Shown one piece after another: positions 14,569-22,369 of a stretch of 39,195 nt of DNA. How positions within the stretch are numbered: the stretch's first letter is position 1; each line of letters starts with the position of its first letter. The notes beneath the pieces are model-generated. The model saw only the letters and a program-made list of their open reading frames with translations. It was not told the origin of the DNA and made no database searches. The position numbers were made by a program, and so were the translations under genes. Where the stretch lies: NCBI GenBank assembly GCA_030696455.1, contig JAUYSH010000051.1, positions 1-39,195 of the forward strand, given 5' to 3'. The DNA is from Elusimicrobiota bacterium (GTDB taxonomy: Bacteria > Elusimicrobiota > Elusimicrobia > UBA1565 > UBA9628).

Positions 14569-15989
14569 AAGGCCTGCCGCTCGACGAGCTCTACGAGCAC
14601 CTCGGGCCGGGCGGCATCGCGACCGGGGACTGCCTGCGCGCCTTCGCCCGCGACTCCTGGCCGCAGGCCCTGGGCTGGAGCGAGGCGGAGCTTTCGGCGC
14701 ACGTCCCCGCGGCGGTGCTGCGTCCCGCGACGGAGGGGGCGGCCGCCGCGGCGCTCGCCTGGGCGGCGCGCCGCGGCGTCGCGGTCGTCCCGCGCGGCGC
14801 GGGCTCGGGCGTGCTCGGCGGCGCGGTGCCGATGCAAGAGGGCTCGGTCGTGCTCGACCTGCGCCGCCTGACGGAGTTCGAACTGATTCCCGACGGGAGG
14901 GAGCCCGTCGTGCGCGTGGGCGCGGGCTGGCTCGGCGGCGAGCTCGAGCGGCGCCTCAACATCCTGGGCTGGTCCTTGCTGAACTTCCCCCAGTCGATGG
15001 AGGACTCCACCGTCGGCGGCTGGATCGCGACCGACGCCTACGGCCAGCTCTCCACGCGCTACGGCGGCGTGCGCGCCCAGGTCCGCGGCGTCCGCGCGGC
15101 CGGGCTCGACGGCCTGGCGCGCGCCGAGGCCGCCGAGCCCCACCTCGGCGCGGAGGGGACCTTGGGCGCGCTCACCGAGGTGACCTTGCGCGTCCGCCCG
15201 AGCCCGCTCACGCGCCGCCATTTCGCCTACGAGTTCCCCGGCCCGGAGGAGGCGATGGCCTGGGCGGGCGAGGCGATGAAGGGCGACGGCCCGCCCTCGG
15301 TGCTGCGCCTCTACGGCCCCGTCGACGCCTTCTTCAACGGCCTCAAGCGCCGCGGCGAAGGCGCCTCCTCCGGAGCCCTGCGCTCCCGCGTCGAGGCGCT
15401 CCTGCTCAAGCGCACCGGCTGGCTCAACGCCCTGACGCCCCTGCTCGGAGAGCGCTGGCTCGCGGTCGCCGTCTACGAGGACGAGGAGCCGTACCTCTTC
15501 GCGGCGCCTCCCGTCCCGCGCGACGCGGTCGACCTCGGCGAGGGGCCGTCCCTGCGCTGGTGGAAGCGCCGCTATCATCTGTCCAAGGAACGCCTGGAGC
15601 GGACCTTCGCCGCGGGCGGCTTCGTCGACACGGCCGATTTCTGGGCGCCGCTGTCCTTGATGACGCGGCTCGACGCCGACGTGCGGGCCGCCCTGCGCCC
15701 GCACGCGCTCGCCTTCTCCCATCTGTCGCATTTCGACCGGACGGGCGCCTGCCTCTACGTCACCTTCGCCGGAAGCGGCGGCGGCGAGCGTCACGCGCGC
15801 GCCTGGACCGCGGCGCTCGAGGCGGGCAAGGCCCTCGGCGCCTGCGTCAACCATCACCACGGCATCGGCCTCGGCAAGCTCCCCTGGCTCGGCAGCGCCT
15901 GGACCGCGGACCGCATCCAGGCCTGGCGCGAGGAGAAGCGGGCGCGCGATCCGAGGAATCTGCTCAACCCGGGGAAGATATGCCCATAG
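14565..15989 (+). CDS. Alkyldihydroxyacetonephosphate synthase-like FAD-binding protein
   Basis: A 474-residue flavoprotein of the vanillyl-alcohol-oxidase superfamily. The FAD-binding region has AVVPRGAGSGVLGGAVP (about 75-91), VRVGAGWLGGELERRL, and STVGGWIATDAYGQLSTRYGG, the equivalent of the 'GGWIAT-ASG---YG' motif. The C-terminus has CVNHHHGIGLGK followed by REEKRARDPRNLLNPGKIC; a multi-His 'HHHGiG' element is characteristic of alkyl-DHAP synthase and its bacterial relatives, which exchange the acyl chain of acyl-DHAP for a fatty alcohol to form the ether bond. Glycolate-oxidase GlcD-type proteins are the main alternative, but the His triplet and the glycerol-3-phosphate dehydrogenase neighbour favour ether-lipid chemistry. 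The start overlaps the previous stop (ATGA). Confidence 0.75.
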
Positions 15990-16741
15990 GAAGGACCAAG
16001 GTCTACGCCCATCGCGGCGCCATGCTCACCTCGCCGGAGAACACGCTCGAGTCCCTGCAGCGCGCCAAGCGAGAAGGCGTCGACGGCATCGAGCTCGACG
16101 TGCAGCTCAGCGCGGACGGGGAGCTGTTCATCTTCCACGACGACAACGCGCTGCGCGTGTGCGGCAAGGACGCGCCTGTCGCCGCGCTCAAGTGGCGCGA
16201 ACTGAAGGACCTCAAGGTGTTCGGGAAATACTCCATCCCCCACCTCGACGACGCCCTCGAGGACATGGCGGGCTGGCCGGGGGCGGAGCTGTTCCTCGAC
16301 CTGCACCAGCCGAGCGTGCCCTTGGCCGAGGCGGCGGCGCGGCGCGTGGCGTCCTCTCCCGTTTGCGACCGGACCTTTCTTCTCGACTTCTACAAAAGCC
16401 GCCATCTCCTGAAGGCGGCGAAGAAGGCGGCACCCGCCGTGCGCCTCGCCGTCATGCCCGGGCCGCCCTGGGACACGCGGGCCGCCTGCGACATGGGCGC
16501 GGAGGCGATCTCCTTGGGCTGGGACGGCAAGCTCACCCGCGTCCTCTATCGCGCCGCCTGCGCGCTGTACGACCTTCCTGCCGAGGTCCGCAAGGCCAAG
16601 GCGCGCGGCGTCTCGGTCAGCGGCGGCGTCGCCAACGAGCCCGGCGCGGTGCGCTTCTTCCTCGGCCAGGGCATGGACGGAATCTGGACCGACGATCTGG
16701 ACATGGCGCGGCGCACGCTCGAAGCGGAGAACGGCGTTTAG
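15980..16741 (+). CDS. Glycerophosphodiester phosphodiesterase (GDPD)
   Basis: A 253-residue TIM-barrel phosphodiesterase. It shows the catalytic AHRGAMLTSPENTLESL near residue 9, metal ligands in DGIELDVQLSADGELFIFHDD, and late markers LFLDLHQP and MDGIWTDDLDMA. No signal peptide is visible, so it is cytoplasmic like UgpQ. It hydrolyses glycerophosphodiesters to glycerol 3-phosphate and an alcohol, which would feed the dehydrogenase two genes upstream. The ATG at 15980 overlaps the end of the preceding gene by 10 bp, and the last gene of the operon ends 37 bp before tpl. Confidence 0.88.
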   Translation: MPIGRTKVYAHRGAMLTSPENTLESLQRAKREGVDGIELDVQLSADGELFIFHDDNALRVCGKDAPVAALKWRELKDLKVFGKYSIPHLDDALEDMAGWPGAELFLDLHQPSVPLAEAAARRVASSPVCDRTFLLDFYKSRHLLKAAKKAAPAVRLAVMPGPPWDTRAACDMGAEAISLGWDGKLTRVLYRAACALYDLPAEVRKAKARGVSVSGGVANEPGAVRFFLGQGMDGIWTDDLDMARRTLEAENGV

Positions 16742-16747
16742 CCACCC

Positions 16748-16764
16748 CTAGCCGGAATGTTGCG
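16748..16764 (+). promoter_or_regulatory. Weak sigma-54-like site before tpl
   Basis: CTAGCCGGAATGTTGCG keeps the -24 G, the 10-nt spacing and the TTGC element, but has AG in place of GG. The predicted start is about 16775, which leaves only ~4 nt before the ATG, so either the message is almost leaderless or the match is fortuitous. Confidence 0.3.
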
Positions 16765-16778
16765 GGGGCATTTTCACC

Positions 16779-18179
16779 ATGGCCACCCCCTCCCCCCGCC
16801 TCGTCCCCGAGCCGTACCGCATCAAGATGATCGAGCCCATCCGCCAGCTGTCCGAGGCGGAGCGGCGCAAGCGCCTGGCCGAGGCCGGCTACAACACCTT
16901 CCTCCTTAGGAGCGCCGACGTCTACATCGACCTGCTCACCGACTCGGGCACCAACGCCATGAGTGCCACGCAGTGGGGTGCCATGATGATCGGCGACGAG
17001 GCGTACGCGGGCAGCGAGAGCTTCGAGCGCCTGCAGGCCGCCATCAAGGACGTCTACGGCTTCCCCTATCTGGTGCCCACACACCAGGGACGCGGCGCGG
17101 AGAACCTGCTGTCCAAGGCCTGGATCAAGCCCGGGCAGGCCGTGGCCGGGAACATGTACTTCACCACGACGCGCGCCCACATCGAGCTCAACGGCGGCGT
17201 GTTCCACGACGTGATCGTCGACGAGGCGCACGACCCCGACGCCGACATGCCCTTCAAGGGCAACGTCGACCTCAGGAAGCTCGAGGCCCTGATCAGGAAG
17301 ACCGGCCGCGCGGGCATGGCCTACGTGTGCGTCGGCGCCCCGGTCAACCTCGCCGGCGGACAGCCCGTGAGCCTCGACAACCTGCGCAAGGTCTCGGCTT
17401 TATGCAGGACGAACGAAGTTCGTCTCGTGCTGGACGGCGCCCGCCTCGTCGAGAACGCCTACATGGTCTCCCAGCGCGAGCCGGCCCAGAAGGGGCGGCC
17501 CGTCGCGGACATCCTCAAGGACATGTGCGCCGTCGTCGACGCCATCGCGGTCAGCGCCAAGAAGGACGCCTACGTGAACATCGGCGGCTTCCTCGCGACG
17601 CGCGACAAGGGTCTCTACGACGAAGCCAGCAACCTCTGCGTGCTGTACGAGGGCCTGCACACCTACGGCGGCATGGCCGGGCGCGACCTCGAGGCGCTGG
17701 CCGTCGGCGTGCGCGAGATGGTGCAGGACGAGTGGATCGCGCACCGCGTGGCCCAGGTCGAGTACCTCGGGCGGCGCCTCGCCGAGGGCGGCGTGCCGAT
17801 CGTGCGGCCCATCGGCGGCCACGCCGTGTTCGTCGACGCCCGCGCCTTCCTGCCCCATCTCCAGCAGGACGATCTGCCCGCCCAGTCGTTGGCCGCCTGG
17901 ATCTACCAGGCCACGGGCGTGCGCGCCATGGAGCGCGGCATCGTCTCAGCCGGACGCGACGAGAAGGGCGGGCACCATCGGCCCTCGCTCGAGCTCGTGC
18001 GCCTGACCTTGCCGCGGCGCGTCTACACCCAGACTCATCTCGACTTCGTCGCCGACGGCATCGCGCGCCTGCACGAGAAGCGCGCGGAGCTCCCCGGCCT
18101 GCGCTTCACCTACGAGCCCCCGCGCCTGCGCTTCTTCCAGTCGCGCTTCGAGCCCGCGCCGGTCAAGGTGAACGCCTGA
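16779..18179 (+). CDS. tpl: Tyrosine phenol-lyase
   Basis: A 466-residue PLP enzyme of the tyrosine phenol-lyase/tryptophanase family, which splits L-tyrosine into phenol, pyruvate and ammonia. Phenol-lyase features are AGYNTFLLRSADVYIDLLTDSGTNAMS, THQGRGAENLL, GNMYFTTTR and, decisively, M384-E385-R386 in GVRAMERGIVSAGR; the equivalent arginine (R381 of the Citrobacter enzyme) binds the phenol ring, whereas tryptophanases have non-polar residues there. The PLP lysine is K262 (SAKKDAYVN), with D219 and R222 in LVLDGARLVEN. The TPL DATR motif reads DGAR, as in tryptophanases. A run of atypical codons (TTA TGC AGG ACG AAC GAA GTT CGT) near 17400 contains a perfect palindrome. The ATG matches the N-terminus of known enzymes. 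A radical SAM gene follows. Confidence 0.93.
   Translation: MATPSPRLVPEPYRIKMIEPIRQLSEAERRKRLAEAGYNTFLLRSADVYIDLLTDSGTNAMSATQWGAMMIGDEAYAGSESFERLQAAIKDVYGFPYLVPTHQGRGAENLLSKAWIKPGQAVAGNMYFTTTRAHIELNGGVFHDVIVDEAHDPDADMPFKGNVDLRKLEALIRKTGRAGMAYVCVGAPVNLAGGQPVSLDNLRKVSALCRTNEVRLVLDGARLVENAYMVSQREPAQKGRPVADILKDMCAVVDAIAVSAKKDAYVNIGGFLATRDKGLYDEASNLCVLYEGLHTYGGMAGRDLEALAVGVREMVQDEWIAHRVAQVEYLGRRLAEGGVPIVRPIGGHAVFVDARAFLPHLQQDDLPAQSLAAWIYQATGVRAMERGIVSAGRDEKGGHHRPSLELVRLTLPRRVYTQTHLDFVADGIARLHEKRAELPGLRFTYEPPRLRFFQSRFEPAPVKVNA
17408..17424. repeat. 17-bp palindrome inside tpl
   Basis: GACGAAC and GTTCGTC flank GAA and encode Thr-Asn-Glu-Val-Arg in frame. The surrounding codons are rare for this genome. 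This could be a small inserted palindromic element or chance. Confidence 0.4.
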
Positions 18180-18232
18180 GCCTGGACGAAAAGGACGACC
18201 TTTCCTGGTACGCGCGCAAGGCCGCGAGGGCC

Positions 18233-19129
18233 ATGACGCCGCTGCCCGGAGCCGAGCCGGAGCCGGGACGCGTCGACGCCCTGCGCGCGCGCCTGGAGCG
18301 CCTGCGCGCCGCCGGCGTGAAGGGCGACTTCGAGAGCATGACTTTGTACACGCGCCGCCTGCCGCCGGGCTGCGCCTCGTGCCTCGAGGGCCAGGGCAGC
18401 AACCTTTACGTCACCGGCCTGTGCACGCGCGACTGCTTCTTCTGCTTCAATCAAAAGCCGCGCAAGGACGAGACCGTCGTGCACGGCATCCCCATCGACG
18501 ACCCCCGCGAGGCCGTCGAGATCATCTCGCGCTACGGCCTGCGCAGCGTCGGCCTCTCCGGCGGGGAGCCCCTGCTGCGCCCCGAGCGCGTGCTGGCCTT
18601 GCTCGCCGAGCTCAAGGCCATGCCCGATCCCCCTCGGGTCGACCTCTACACCAACGGCGACCTGGCGACCGACGAGCTTCTGCGCCGCCTGCGCGACGCC
18701 GGCCTCGACGCCATCCGGTTCGACCTGGCCGCCCGCGATTACGACGCCGAGCCGGCGCGGCGCGCGCTGAAGATGTTCGACGAGGTGGCCGTCGAGATCC
18801 CCGTCGTTCCCGAGGATCGCGAGAAGCTCGAGAGGATGGTCCTCGAGCTCGATGAGGCCGGGGTCCCCTTCCTCAACATCCACGAGCTGTTCCTGTGCGC
18901 CGAGAACCGCGACCGCGTCGTCGCCGACGGGCAGGTCCCGCTGAAGTCCGACGCGGCCCATCTGCTCTGGCGTCCGACCGCCGAGAGCGGCCTCGCCGCC
19001 CTCGACCTTCTCCTCTTCGCCCTGGAGCGCACGAAGACGCTATCGGTCTATTACTGCTCCTGCGGCACGCAGGAGCTCATCGCCTCGCGCGGCCTCGCGC
19101 GGCGGCGCTCGGGCCGCGTCTCCGTCTGA
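18233..19129 (+). CDS. Radical SAM protein downstream of tpl
   Basis: A 298-residue radical SAM protein. CTRDCFFC (C64, C68, C71) is the SAM cluster motif, and GGEP sits in VGLSGGEPLLRPE. Just before the cluster is CASCLEGQGSN (C47, C50), an extra pair typical of radical SAM proteins with a small N-terminal metal site. Near the end is YYCSCGTQELIASRG. No family name comes to mind. The frame extends upstream without ATG/GTG/TTG to a CTG at 18176 that overlaps the tpl stop and has AAGGTG in front; residues encoded there (LSLDEKDDLSWYARKAARA) look genuine, so the true start may be that CTG. The link to tyrosine phenol-lyase suggests a role in tyrosine or phenol metabolism, or just co-transcription. 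Confidence 0.75.
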   Translation: MTPLPGAEPEPGRVDALRARLERLRAAGVKGDFESMTLYTRRLPPGCASCLEGQGSNLYVTGLCTRDCFFCFNQKPRKDETVVHGIPIDDPREAVEIISRYGLRSVGLSGGEPLLRPERVLALLAELKAMPDPPRVDLYTNGDLATDELLRRLRDAGLDAIRFDLAARDYDAEPARRALKMFDEVAVEIPVVPEDREKLERMVLELDEAGVPFLNIHELFLCAENRDRVVADGQVPLKSDAAHLLWRPTAESGLAALDLLLFALERTKTLSVYYCSCGTQELIASRGLARRRSGRVSV

Positions 19130-19181
19130 CGACGTTATCATTGTCGTAAGATTGTGGACGGAGTGGTGCACCAGTCCTTGC

Positions 19182-20258
19182 ATGAGCGCCGACTTTCTGG
19201 AGTCGCTGCGGCCTCTGTTCGACTGCCTGACGGACGGCTTCTGCGTCGCCGACGTCGACGGACGCCTCCTCTACGCCAACGAGGCCGCCGGCCGCCTCTT
19301 GGGCCCCGAAGCGCAGGCCGAGGCGGAGCGCGGCTCGATCTGCGAGCTGCTGTGCGCGGGCCTCGACGGCAACCACGGTCTGACCGCGGCCACGTGCCCG
19401 CTCAAGGTCCCCCGCGGCGCCAAGGACGCCGTCACCTTCAAAGGAAAATTCGCGCCGTCGGGGCGGGACCTGCGCGTGCGCTGCCTGCGGGTGCGCCAGC
19501 CAAGCGTCGAGCGCCATTTCATCATCATCGAGGACGTCACGGCCAACGCCGCGATGGGGCGGCAGAAGGAGGAGTGGCGGCAAATGCTCGCGCACGACTT
19601 CCGCGCGCCGCTGACCATCATGTTCGGCGCGCTGCGCGCCGTCGAGGACCTCGGGGTAGGCCACGCGCTCGACAAGGACGACCTCGAGATCATCGACAGC
19701 GGCGTGCGCAACGCGCGGCGGCTCAACGACCTCATCGAGGCCTACCTGGAAACGACCCGCCTCGAGGACGGCGCGCTGCCCGTGCGCGCGTCCGCCGTCG
19801 ACGTCGACCTCCTGATCGGGGCGATCGTCGACGACGAGAGCGAGGTGGCCCGTTCGCACGGCCTGGCCTTGACGGCGGGCCCGCCGTCGGGGCTGCGCGC
19901 GCGCGCCGATCCGGAGCTTCTGCGACGCGCCGTGACCAACCTCATCGGCAACGCGTTGAAGTTCACGCCCTCCGGCGGCCGCATCCGGGCGGGCGCGTCG
20001 GCGGCCCCGGGCGCGGTTCTGCTGCGGGTGTCGGACGACGGGCAGGGCATACCCGCCGGCGAGCTGCCCCACATCTTCGACCGCTTCTACCAGTGCGAGA
20101 GCCACCGGCGCGGCCACGGCCTCGGCCTGGGCCTGACCTTCTGCCGCGCCGCGGCGCGCGCGATGGGAGGCGACATCACCGTCGAATCGGAGGAAGGCCG
20201 GGGGAGCGTCTTCACCTTGAGCCTCCCCGAGGCGTCCGCCGCGGAGGCCAGACCATGA
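19182..20258 (+). CDS. PAS-domain sensor histidine kinase
   Basis: A 358-residue cytoplasmic sensor kinase without transmembrane segments. Residues ~1-125 are a PAS domain (LFDCLTDGFCVADVDGRLLYANEAAGRLLG … FIIIEDVTA) containing several cysteines (FDC, GFC, CELLC, ATC). Residues ~130-200 are the dimerisation/phosphoacceptor domain with LAHDFRAPLTIMFG (phosphorylated His). Residues ~235-350 are the ATPase with N box NLIGNALKFTP, DDGQGIP, FDRFYQ and GHGLGLGLTF. No response regulator gene is in the window. The stop overlaps the start of the hemerythrin-like gene (ATGA), hinting that the pair senses oxygen, nitric oxide or redox state. The ATG at 19182 (MSADFLESL) is preferred to one ten codons upstream because it begins the PAS domain. 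Confidence 0.87.
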   Translation: MSADFLESLRPLFDCLTDGFCVADVDGRLLYANEAAGRLLGPEAQAEAERGSICELLCAGLDGNHGLTAATCPLKVPRGAKDAVTFKGKFAPSGRDLRVRCLRVRQPSVERHFIIIEDVTANAAMGRQKEEWRQMLAHDFRAPLTIMFGALRAVEDLGVGHALDKDDLEIIDSGVRNARRLNDLIEAYLETTRLEDGALPVRASAVDVDLLIGAIVDDESEVARSHGLALTAGPPSGLRARADPELLRRAVTNLIGNALKFTPSGGRIRAGASAAPGAVLLRVSDDGQGIPAGELPHIFDRFYQCESHRRGHGLGLGLTFCRAAARAMGGDITVESEEGRGSVFTLSLPEASAAEARP

Positions 20259-20779
20259 GCGTCTTCGATTCCTTGTCCAAGGAGCACGCGCTGCTGCTCA
20301 GGCTCGTCGAGCGCCTGGAGCGCGCGGCCGCCGAGCGCGAGGATCGCCGGGCGGCCCACGAACTGCGCACCATCCTGCTCGTCCTGTTCAAGGCGCTCGA
20401 GGCGCACCAGACGCTCGAGCACCTGGTCTACGACGAATCCCCCGACCTGCCGACCCCCGCGGCCTACCGCGAGTTGGCCGAGGTGGAGAGGCAGCACAAG
20501 GCCGTGGCGGACATGCGCGAGGAGGTCGCGTCCTTGCTCAACACGATCACGCCCGAGGGCGGCGCCGCCGTCCGGGAGCTGTCCCTGCGCCTGGGAGCCC
20601 TCCTGCGCCGCCTGATCGACGAGGAGGAGCGCAAGCTGTGGCCCCGCTTCAACGCCTATGCGTGCCGCTCGACCTTGAACCGCCTCGCCCGCCAGGCGCG
20701 CGAGCAGTTCCGGGCCATGGAGACCGAGGTCAACCGCTACTGGGCCGAGGTCGAAGCCTACGACAGCGGCGGCCGCTAG
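20255..20779 (+). CDS. Hemerythrin-like HHE-domain protein
   Basis: A 174-residue four-helix protein. KEHALLLRLV, EAHQTLEHLVYDE and ERQHKAVADMREE supply His/Glu ligands in the order typical of hemerythrin HHE domains, which bind a di-iron centre for oxygen, NO or redox sensing. The fourth helix has DEEERKLWPRF but lacks the usual histidine in 'HxxxEExxxxP', so metal binding may be altered. About 35 residues follow, ending in an amphipathic helix. The gene is translationally coupled to the kinase and is the last gene before the tatA promoter region. It could be a soluble redox sensor or an input partner of the kinase. Confidence 0.75.
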   Translation: MSVFDSLSKEHALLLRLVERLERAAAEREDRRAAHELRTILLVLFKALEAHQTLEHLVYDESPDLPTPAAYRELAEVERQHKAVADMREEVASLLNTITPEGGAAVRELSLRLGALLRRLIDEEERKLWPRFNAYACRSTLNRLARQAREQFRAMETEVNRYWAEVEAYDSGGR

Positions 20780-20795
20780 CGCGGCCGCGCCCCCC

Positions 20796-20812
20796 TTGGC
20801 CGGATCGTTGCA
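20796..20812 (+). promoter_or_regulatory. Candidate sigma-54 promoter of tatA-moeA-mobA-moaA
   Basis: TTGGCCGGATCGTTGCA matches the -24/-12 consensus, with 10 nt between GG and GC. The predicted start is about 20823, leaving a 37-nt leader. It is followed by ATAACGGACAA (20816-20826), a box repeated exactly before the Rrf2 gene at 23978-23988. Confidence 0.55.
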
Positions 20813-20831
20813 GGGATAACGGACAAGAAAG

Positions 20832-20848
20832 TCCGGGATAGGCCCGGA
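20832..20848 (+). other. Leader hairpin before tatA
   Basis: TCCGGG and CCCGGA flank a 5-nt loop just upstream of the GAGG ribosome site of tatA. It could tune translation. An adjacent small stem (GGAC…GTCC) overlaps its left arm, so the two would be alternatives. Confidence 0.35.
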
Positions 20849-20859
20849 GCGAGGACACG

Positions 20860-21018
20860 ATGCCCAACATAGGATTCACGGAGATGGCCGTCATACTCGG
20901 GATCGCGGTGCTGCTGTTCGGCTCCAAGCGCATACCCGAGGCGGCGCGCGGGCTCGGCCGGTCCTTCAACGCCTTCAAGGAGGGCCTTAAAGCCGGTTCA
21001 GACGACAAGGACGCTTAG
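20860..21018 (+). CDS. tatA: TatA/E twin-arginine translocase subunit
   Basis: A 52-residue protein, short but complete. MPNIGFTEMAVILGIAVLLFG is the N-terminal membrane helix, followed at the hinge by the conserved FGSKRIPEAARGLG and an amphipathic helix (RSFNAFKEGLK), ending in a charged tail. This is the classic TatA/E layout, and 52 residues is at the small end (TatE-like). It forms the pore for folded Tat substrates; the NapA and ActB proteins and the NapG-like proteins encoded downstream carry Tat signals. GAGG lies 6 nt before the ATG. No tatC or tatB is present in the window, so this is an extra or split TatA placed with the cofactor genes. Confidence 0.92.
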   Translation: MPNIGFTEMAVILGIAVLLFGSKRIPEAARGLGRSFNAFKEGLKAGSDDKDA

Positions 21019-21070
21019 CCGCCGCTCCGAGCCGGACGATCTAAAGCTCTCAGGAGCCACGATCCGCCGG

Positions 21071-21122
21071 CCGCGGGGCGAGGCCGAAAGGCCCCGCCCT
21101 CTCGAAGCCCGACGCCCGGGCT
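21071..21122 (+). promoter_or_regulatory. Structured leader upstream of moeA
   Basis: The 121 bp between tatA and moeA contain two consecutive stable hairpins. In one, GGCC-GAAA-GGCC (21082-21093) is extended by GGGC/GCCC across an internal loop. In the other, AGCCCG and CGGGCT (21106-21111, 21117-21122) pair across 5 nt. They end 8 nt before the AAGGAG ribosome site (21131-21136). This could be an attenuator or a molybdenum-cofactor-responsive leader, but I cannot match it to the known Moco RNA motif by eye. Confidence 0.4.
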
Positions 21123-21139
21123 GAATCACAAAGGAGAAC

Positions 21140-22369
21140 ATGATTTCCGCCGAAGACGCCCTCGCCGCCATCCATGCCCATGCCCGCGTCCTCGGCGCGG
21201 AGCCCATCCCCCTGGGGCGCTCGGTGGACCGCGTCCTCGCCGCGGACGTGTTCGCGGCGACGGCGCTGCCCCCCTTCGACAATTCGGCCATGGACGGCTT
21301 CGCCCTGCGCGCCGCCGACCTCAAGGACGCCACGCCGCAGGCTCCCGTGGAGCTGACCGTCCTCGAGACCGTGCGCGCGGGCCAAACGGGACTGCTCTGC
21401 GTCGGTCCCGGGGAGGCAGTGCGCATCATGACGGGCGCCCCTCTGCCCCGCGGCGCGGACAGCGTCGTGATGGTGGAGCTGACCGAGCCCGGCGCCGGCG
21501 GCAAGGTCCGCCTGGCAGGCTCGACCCGGGCCCGCAGCCACGTGCGCGCCCGAGGAGAGGACGTCCGCGAAGGAAGCCTCCTGCTCGAAAAGGGCGCGCT
21601 CCTGCGGCCCTGCGACATCGCCTTGCTCGCCGCCCAAGGGATCACCGAGGTCCCGGCGGTCCGCCTTCCGCGCGTCGCGGTCCTCGCCACCGGCGACGAG
21701 CTGATAGACTACCGAGACGAGCCGGCCGCAGGCCGGATACGCAACTCCAACGGACCGGCCTTGCTCGCCGCGTTGTCGCGGTGGGGCTTGCCCGCGGAGA
21801 ACCTCGGGATCGCTCCCGACGAGCCCGCCGCCCTGCGAGAGACGCTCGCCGACGCCTTGGCGCGCGCGGACGTCCTGGTAGTGACCGGCGGGGTGTCCGT
21901 CGGCGACTTCGACTGCACCAAGGCGGTGTTCGCCGGCCTCGGCCTGCGCGAGATCTTCTGGAAGGTGGCGATCAAGCCCGGAAAACCCCTTTACTTCGGG
22001 GCGCTCGAGGCCCCGGACGGCGCCTGCAAGCTCGCCTTCGGCCTTCCCGGCAATCCCATCGCGGCCTTGGTCTGCCTCGAGGAGTTCGTGCGTCCCGCCC
22101 TCGAGACGCTCCAGGGCCACGCGCCCAAGCACCCCAGCTACCACCTCTCCGGCACGGCCGACAACGATTACCCCAAGCCCGCCGACCGCCTTCAGTATCT
22201 GTTCTGCCGGGCGCGCCCGTCCCCCGGCGGCTACGCGCTCGACGTCATCCGGCCTCAGGGGTCGGCGATGCTCGGCATGGCCTCGCGGGCCAACGCTCTC
22301 GCGCTGGCGCCCGCCGGCGTCGACCGCGTCCGCGCCGGCGACGTCCTGCGCTTCCGGTGGCTGAAATGA
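21140..22369 (+). CDS. moeA: Molybdopterin molybdenumtransferase MoeA
   Basis: A 409-residue enzyme that inserts molybdate into adenylylated molybdopterin. PPFDNSAMDGFALRAADL (about 47-64) is the MoeA signature. The central domain has GEAVRIMTGAPLPRGADSVVMVE, the MPT-binding region has VAVLATGDEL and VTGGVSVGDFD with FWKVAIKPGKPLYFG, and FGLPGNPIAALVCLEEFVRP follows. The C-terminal domain IV is present (HLSGTADNDYPKPADRLQYLFCRA … VRAGDVLRF). Full length and intact. Its stop overlaps mobA as ATGA. It serves the NapA-family enzyme downstream and any other Mo/W enzymes of the cell. Confidence 0.95.
   Translation: MISAEDALAAIHAHARVLGAEPIPLGRSVDRVLAADVFAATALPPFDNSAMDGFALRAADLKDATPQAPVELTVLETVRAGQTGLLCVGPGEAVRIMTGAPLPRGADSVVMVELTEPGAGGKVRLAGSTRARSHVRARGEDVREGSLLLEKGALLRPCDIALLAAQGITEVPAVRLPRVAVLATGDELIDYRDEPAAGRIRNSNGPALLAALSRWGLPAENLGIAPDEPAALRETLADALARADVLVVTGGVSVGDFDCTKAVFAGLGLREIFWKVAIKPGKPLYFGALEAPDGACKLAFGLPGNPIAALVCLEEFVRPALETLQGHAPKHPSYHLSGTADNDYPKPADRLQYLFCRARPSPGGYALDVIRPQGSAMLGMASRANALALAPAGVDRVRAGDVLRFRWLK

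Noticed and set aside
16779-18179. Tryptophanase (tnaA)
   Set aside because: The MER motif with the phenol-binding Arg, and the GNMYFTTTR and NIGGFL segments, follow tyrosine phenol-lyase; tryptophanases have non-polar residues at the Arg position.
19131-19181. Sigma-54 promoter for the histidine kinase
   Set aside because: GTGG…TTGC is present, but the GG-to-GC spacing is 13 nt in place of 10, so the match fails.
21061-21139. Known Moco (molybdenum cofactor) riboswitch
   Set aside because: Hairpins are clear, but I could not match the conserved core of the Moco RNA by eye, so I list it only as a structured leader.
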